From JBASRP01 sp044866075 (lineage in GTDB: Bacteria; Actinomycetota; AC-67): a DNA stretch of 34,996 nucleotides. The stretch spans positions 1-34,996 of the forward strand of contig JBIOTQ010000122.1 in the NCBI GenBank assembly GCA_044866075.1. Direction: 5' to 3'. The position numbers were made by a program, and so were the translations under genes. The notes below the pieces were generated by a model that was not told the origin of the DNA, ran no database searches, and worked only from the letters and a program-made list of their open reading frames with translations. Positions 30,978 through 34,996 of this stretch are shown one piece after another (position 1 is the first letter of the stretch; each line of letters begins with the position of its first letter).

Positions 30978-31951
30978 CCGCTCGTGCCCTCAGCCGTCTC
31001 TGACCACCGACTCCACATCAACGCCGCGATCAAGAAGAGTTGGAGGAACACGAACTGCCGAAAGGCTTCGCCTTCGAAGGCGAAAGAGAATCGGCCCGCT
31101 GCGAGAACTTGAATACCGGCCGCCGCGGCAACTGCGCCCGCGATCGAGCGTCGCCAGAGCGCGAACGCGATGATCGCGAGAGCGAGGTGGATCGCGGCCG
31201 TCGCCACCGAACTCGCGGGCGAGTCGACGAGCGCACGCGCGATCGCGCCCACGGGCGGGCCGATCGTGTCCGTCGTGACCCGGAGATATGGATCGAGGAT
31301 GGGGAAGTGCCCGTAGCGCGCCGCGACGATCGCGTACCAAACGAGAACCGGACCCGCCGACGAAGCCAGGACCGCAACCGCCGACAGACGGCGGCGCAGC
31401 ACGCACCAGACCGCGAGCCCGAGAAGGACGGCACCGGCGTTCTCTCGTGTCAGGAGAGCGGCGGCGAGCAGCACCGAGGCCACTCCCCACCGTTCATCGC
31501 GCGCGGCCACGACGGCCCAGAGAGCGAACGCAACAGCCACAACCTCCGCGAACCCACCGGAGACCGCCAGGGAGAACCCAGGCGCCAGGAATGGAATCAT
31601 TGGTGCGATGGGGCCGGCGCGCGGCAGCAGCCGCGCAGTGGCGATCCCGGCCGCGGCGGCGGCGAGCACGATGATGGCGGGCTGCGCGTACGGCATCGCA
31701 GACGGCCGACCCGCCGACGCGACCCAGATGAGGGCGGGCAGCCCGACCCGGCCGTAACGCAGCGACGTGCCTCGCTCGCGCACGACCGGAGAGACGTCGT
31801 TTGGATCCTGCGCGAAATGGGCGGCGACGTATCGATAGATCAGACCGTCGCCGTACGTCATCCGATCGACGTCGCCACGAGAGTTAGCGAGGATGATGGC
31901 AGCCGCGACGGCGGCGGCGGCGACCCCGGCGGCCATGTATCGCGATCTCAT
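30974..31951 (-). CDS. GT-C-like membrane protein, paralogue B
   Basis: 325 residues from ATG 31951. It shares the family blocks DVDRMTYGDGLIYRYVAAHF, RYGRVGLPALIW, SGGFAEVVA, LTRENAGAVLLGLAVW and RYGHFPILDPYL with the other two copies, and has about nine membrane helices. It overlaps paralogue A by 4 bp (GTGA), so B, A and GT87 form one operon. The start is unclear: ATG 31951 has no Shine-Dalgarno and is preceded by a small hairpin (GACGGG/CCCGTC, 31960-31974). TAGCAT (minus strand, complement 31986-31991) lies 7 nt before an in-frame ATC at 31978, which would add a basic N-terminus. The open frame to 32146 is otherwise poor. Confidence 0.78.
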   Translation of the reverse strand: MRSRYMAAGVAAAAVAAAIILANSRGDVDRMTYGDGLIYRYVAAHFAQDPNDVSPVVRERGTSLRYGRVGLPALIWVASAGRPSAMPYAQPAIIVLAAAAAGIATARLLPRAGPIAPMIPFLAPGFSLAVSGGFAEVVAVAFALWAVVAARDERWGVASVLLAAALLTRENAGAVLLGLAVWCVLRRRLSAVAVLASSAGPVLVWYAIVAARYGHFPILDPYLRVTTDTIGPPVGAIARALVDSPASSVATAAIHLALAIIAFALWRRSIAGAVAAAAGIQVLAAGRFSFAFEGEAFRQFVFLQLFLIAALMWSRWSETAEGTSG

Positions 31952-31985
31952 ACGAAGGAGACGGGAAGCCCGTCGGATCGGCGAG

Positions 31986-32063
31986 ATGCTAACACGGCGA
32001 TTCTGCGCCGATGAGGAAGCACCGACGCGCTTCGGATGGTCCTTTCGGGCCGCGCGGTAAAGT
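31986..32063. promoter_or_regulatory. Divergent -10 boxes between paralogue B and the GT39-like gene
   Basis: TAGCAT on the minus strand (complement 31986-31991) and TAAAGT on the plus strand (32058-32063) face away from each other, 66 bp apart. Both match the TANNNT form used by the leaderless genes in this window. At the leaderless distance neither is followed by ATG, GTG or TTG; each is followed by an in-frame ATC (31978 and 32073). No strong -35 boxes were found. Confidence 0.35.
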
Positions 32064-32147
32064 CGAGCGGCCATCGACGACCTGCCGGTTCGCCTGAAGC
32101 CGCTTTCCATCCGGATCGGTCCCGTCGCGGTCGCGGCTGCAACCACG

Positions 32148-33494
32148 GTGGGCTCCTTCGCGGTCCCCCTGAGTTACGACGAAGGCAACTGGCTTGGCGT
32201 CACCCGTCGCGTTGCCGCCGGCGAGACCCTCTATGGAGACATCACCGACAACAAAGCGCCGGCGCTGTTCGGTCTCGTCCGAGGACTCGATGCCGTACCG
32301 GGGCCCTATGCGGTCGCCCGCGGACTTTGGGTCGGGGCGCTGACGTTGATCGTCGCTCTCGCGGTCCGGGCGATCGCGCGACGGCTTGGCGGTGACGACA
32401 GATCCGCAACGATCATCGGGTGTGCGCTCGGATTCGCGATCGCTCTGCAATCGGTTTTCGTCGTCAACTTCGAAGCCCCAGCGGCGACGCTTCTCATCGT
32501 GGCGCTTTGGGCGATGACCGCGGGGCACGACATCACCGCCGGCGTTCTCGCTGCATCGGCCACCGGGTTCGATATCCGCGCGCTCATCCTTCTCCCGGGG
32601 ATCGTCGTCGCCGCGATCGAGCTGCTCGGGATCCGGCCAGCGATGCGTGTCGCGATCCCGGCCATCGTGCTGGCCGGAGGATGGGCCGGCACCGTGCTCG
32701 CGATGCCGGACCTTCGGTACTCGATGATCGAGCTCAACGCCGCCACGAGGGGAGGCTTCTCCGGGTGGGATCCTCCCGCGCAGCTGTACGCAGCGCTCCG
32801 AGGCATGCTTCTTCCGGGCGCGCTCGCACTTGCTTTCATCGGGAGCCGCCGACTTCACGAGGAAGGCCGACGGATGGCGCCTCTTGTTCTCGTAGCCGGC
32901 GGAGTGATCGCCGCTCTCGCGTCCCTGCAGCCCTTCGACAAGTACTGGTCTCTGACGATCCCCGGCGTCGCGCTCTTCGCCGCCTCGCGGGCCCACCTCC
33001 AGCAAAGTGCCGACAAACGACGCTTCGCCGTTTTGCTCGGCAGCGTCGGGTTGATCCTTGCACTCGCCTATAGCGTGTCGACCAACCTGGACGAGGCGCG
33101 GCTGGTTCACCGCTATCAACAAGCCGCTGCAGCCCTCGACCGTTCACTCGGACCGACGACGTCATTCGCGCGGTTCGACACGCAACCGTTCCTCGGGACG
33201 TTCCTGCCCGGTCGGGACCGCATGCCTGCGGCCGTACTCGATTTTCTGATCGCCGACACGTCCCGGGCTCCGGCGAACCTGAGTCGCATCGATCGGGCGA
33301 TCGGTGCAGCTGCGGTGATCGTGGACGACGGCGCTCTCGGGCAACCCGAGAGCTCGATCCTTCCCGCGTACCGTCCGGTGTGGCGCGTGTTCGAAGGCCG
33401 TCTGATCTCGTTCCCTTGTGTCAGGCGGCGCTTCGGCCTGACGTTCCGCTACAGGGCTGCGACCTGTCCTGTGTCGACGGACGCCAGAGGATAA
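32148..33494 (+). CDS. GT39/ArnT-like membrane glycosyltransferase
   Basis: 448 residues from GTG, with about nine to ten membrane helices. LSYDEGNWLGVTRRVAAGET (9-28) with its acidic pair, followed by LYGDITDNKAPALF, is the classic first loop of GT39/GT83-type enzymes, where the Asp acts in catalysis on polyprenyl-phosphate sugars. The C-terminal 100 residues are soluble. The frame continues upstream to a TAA at 32058 and encodes a plausible start of the first helix (LKPLSIRIGPVAVAAATT), but has no ATG, GTG or TTG there, so 32148 may be too late. It interrupts the minus-strand paralogue series and overlaps paralogue C tail to tail by 46 bp. Confidence 0.8.
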   Translation: MGSFAVPLSYDEGNWLGVTRRVAAGETLYGDITDNKAPALFGLVRGLDAVPGPYAVARGLWVGALTLIVALAVRAIARRLGGDDRSATIIGCALGFAIALQSVFVVNFEAPAATLLIVALWAMTAGHDITAGVLAASATGFDIRALILLPGIVVAAIELLGIRPAMRVAIPAIVLAGGWAGTVLAMPDLRYSMIELNAATRGGFSGWDPPAQLYAALRGMLLPGALALAFIGSRRLHEEGRRMAPLVLVAGGVIAALASLQPFDKYWSLTIPGVALFAASRAHLQQSADKRRFAVLLGSVGLILALAYSVSTNLDEARLVHRYQQAAAALDRSLGPTTSFARFDTQPFLGTFLPGRDRMPAAVLDFLIADTSRAPANLSRIDRAIGAAAVIVDDGALGQPESSILPAYRPVWRVFEGRLISFPCVRRRFGLTFRYRAATCPVSTDARG

Positions 33495-34555
33495 TCGTGG
33501 CCGCTCAACACATCCCGGCCGCGACGGCGCAAGACCATCTCAACCATTGCGAGAACGAACATCACCTCGAAGACGGACGCGACTCGGGTCGCGTCGCCGA
33601 TGTACTGCCACGTGTTTTGTCCGGCCGTGATCAGACTGAGCGCGCCGAACGCTGCGAGTAAAGCGAGCGGCCCGCGTCGCCAGAAACCCACACTGATCGC
33701 GACGACGACGAGGTGTCCGGCAACGACCGCGATCGCTTCGAAATCGCCGCCCTGGAACGTGTTCCAGATTCCTATGAAAGGCGCTTGGATCGTTCCTGTC
33801 TCTCGCAACCACGGATCGAGGAGCGGGAACCCGCCGAATCGCGTCGCGACCACGATGTGCCAGATCGCGACCGGCACGATCGAAGCGCCTAGCACCGCAA
33901 GCGCGCGCGGACGACGCCGGTAGAGCTCCCACGCCAAAAGTCCGATGAGGATCGTCACTGTGTTCTCACGCGTCAACATCGCCGCGGCGAGAAGAGTGGC
34001 GGCAGCGATCGGCCGTTCGCGCGACCAGGCGACGATCGCCCACAGCCCGAAGGCGATCGCGAGCGGCTCCGCGAAACCGCCGGCGAGAGACACCGTCAGC
34101 CCGATCGCAATGAACGGAGCCAGCGCCACGTTCAACGGACCGCGCGGGAAGAGCTTCTGTGCTGCAGCAGCGATCGCAGCCGCGCAGAGGACCATGAGGA
34201 TCGGCTGGACATATCGCATCGCGCGCTCGTTCCCGCCGGAAAATGCCCACAGCGTCGCGGGAAGACCGACGCGCCCATACCGGATCGCCGGCCCGCTGTG
34301 GGCCACGAGAGATGGAACCGTGGTCTCGTCGGCCGCGAGATGCGTCGCGACGGCGCGATGCAACCGGCCGTCCCCGAAGGTCATCCGATCGACGTGACCT
34401 CCACTCGACTGCGCGATCGCACACATCGCGAAGACCGCGCCGAAAAGGCCTGCAAGAACCAGCCACCGGAGTTGATCTCGTTGCGGACGTCCTCGCAGCG
34501 GCGTCGTCAGCGGCTCGGCAGAAACACCATCCAGAGTGGGCGTCCGATTCGACAA
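33449..34555 (-). CDS. GT-C-like membrane protein, paralogue C
   Basis: 368 residues from TTG, with GGGGAGGG 4 nt upstream, which fixes this unusual start. A cytoplasmic N-terminus of about 30 residues precedes the first helix. It has the shared blocks HVDRMTFGDGRLHRAVATHL, RYGRVGLPATLW, AGGFAEPLA, LTRENTVTILIGLLAW and RFGGFPLLDPWL, in the order seen in A and B, and a longer C-terminal tail. Relative to A and B it lies beyond the plus-strand GT39-like gene, suggesting that duplication was followed by insertion or rearrangement. It starts 28 bp after the DnaB-like gene. Function inferred as glycan transfer only. Confidence 0.82.
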   Translation of the reverse strand: MSNRTPTLDGVSAEPLTTPLRGRPQRDQLRWLVLAGLFGAVFAMCAIAQSSGGHVDRMTFGDGRLHRAVATHLAADETTVPSLVAHSGPAIRYGRVGLPATLWAFSGGNERAMRYVQPILMVLCAAAIAAAAQKLFPRGPLNVALAPFIAIGLTVSLAGGFAEPLAIAFGLWAIVAWSRERPIAAATLLAAAMLTRENTVTILIGLLAWELYRRRPRALAVLGASIVPVAIWHIVVATRFGGFPLLDPWLRETGTIQAPFIGIWNTFQGGDFEAIAVVAGHLVVVAISVGFWRRGPLALLAAFGALSLITAGQNTWQYIGDATRVASVFEVMFVLAMVEMVLRRRGRDVLSGHDYPLASVDTGQVAAL

Positions 34556-34583
34556 GACACCCTCCCCTCGAATCGGCGGGCGA

Positions 34584-34996
34584 CTACTCCGAGTAGATGC
34601 GCTCGTCGATCAGCTTCTCGGCGACCATACCGCCCTCCGGCTCGAATCGGAAGTGCAGGAAGTCCTTCTTGAACTCGAGATCGAGGAGGTTGGGACCGCC
34701 CCTGTTCTTCTCGACCGTGAAGACGACCCAGTCGCGGAACGTCTCCGCGCGGACGGGATCGTACGCGAGGTGCACCTTCGACACAGTCCTGAACTTGTCG
34801 TTGAGGATCAAGGCGACGTCGCATTCGTACATGAGTGCCGACGAACCGCGAAGGTGGTGCAGGCGCAGCCGCGGAGACTGAAGGCCTTCCTTGTCCGCCG
34901 CAACGACACAGATGACGGGGATCTTGTACGTGAGTGCCATGTCCTTGAGCGCTTCGGTGATGTGCGTGATCTTCTCCGCTTCGACCGGCGGCTCGG
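34584..34996 (-). CDS. DnaB-like RecA-fold ATPase, C-terminal part (runs off right edge)
   Basis: The last 137 residues are visible; the start lies beyond the window. The frame is open through the edge (EPPVEAEKITHITEALKDMA before the internal Met), so an ATG at 34940 is not the true start. ALTYKIPVICVVAADKEGL, LHHLRGSSALMYECDVALIL and FTVEKNRGGP match the late RecA-fold strands of DnaB helicases and related KaiC-like ATPases, in which the sensor loop and the KNRxGP arginine-finger region appear in this order. Whether it is replicative DnaB or a paralogue cannot be told from this part; its place before a membrane glycosylation gene and the divergent text suggest a paralogue. Confidence 0.75.
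   Translation of the reverse strand, partial: EPPVEAEKITHITEALKDMALTYKIPVICVVAADKEGLQSPRLRLHHLRGSSALMYECDVALILNDKFRTVSKVHLAYDPVRAETFRDWVVFTVEKNRGGPNLLDLEFKKDFLHFRFEPEGGMVAEKLIDERIYSE

Noticed and set aside
28705..34996. Mobile element or phage island around the glycosyltransferase cluster
   Set aside because: No transposase, integrase, terminal repeats or tRNA target are present; the strand switch alone is not enough.

Overview
The window reads as chromosomal DNA of a high-GC, probably deep-branching member of the Actinomycetota. This rests on an actinobacterial-type 16S rRNA 5' half at the left edge, a mycothiol-dependent (MDMPI-type) enzyme, an F420-type LLM oxidoreductase, a MarP-like CvpA/protease fusion, DUF1918, and the phosphatase/DUF3090/SCO1664 trio that sits near mycothiol genes in other actinobacteria. 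GC content was judged by eye, not computed. I see no insertion sequence, prophage, CRISPR array or tRNA gene.

Layout. 1-868 is the 5' part of a 16S rRNA gene on the minus strand, with a long leader and a good promoter near 1142-1169. 1240-4396 holds a DUF1918 protein, a coiled-coil protein whose ribosome binding site lies in a hairpin, thiI, and a divergent lipoprotein. 4400-9371 is mainly a minus-strand acyl-CoA operon (acyl-CoA dehydrogenase, MDMPI enzyme, MaoC hydratase, MarP-like protease), followed by a CitE-like lyase divergent from a LysR regulator (9563-10450). 10447-18749 carries an AlkD-like glycosylase, an ACT-domain malic enzyme, a class V aminotransferase, a membrane thioredoxin-like protein, an AMP-forming acyl-CoA synthetase and class II fumarase. 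Together with the acyl-CoA genes this is a C2-C4/branched-chain acid set feeding the TCA cycle.

18746-25228 holds a PQQ-type sugar dehydrogenase lipoprotein, the operon FIST - histidine phosphatase - DUF3090 - SCO1664, an F420-type oxidoreductase coupled to a small HEWYH metallopeptidase, and a secreted metzincin-like protein with an altered zinc motif. 25229-28686 is a signalling block: a structured intergenic region, a membrane histidine kinase with a degenerate N-terminal receiver, a NarL-type regulator and a single-domain receiver. 28705-34555 is a cell-surface glycosylation cluster with a GT87-type enzyme, three paralogous GT-C-like membrane proteins and a GT39/ArnT-like protein. A DnaB-like ATPase C-terminus runs off the right edge.

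Window-wide patterns: many genes lack a Shine-Dalgarno and instead have a TANNNT -10 box 6-8 nt before the start codon, suggesting leaderless mRNAs. Four of eight convergent gene pairs overlap by exactly 4 bp through their stop codons, with no room for a terminator between them.
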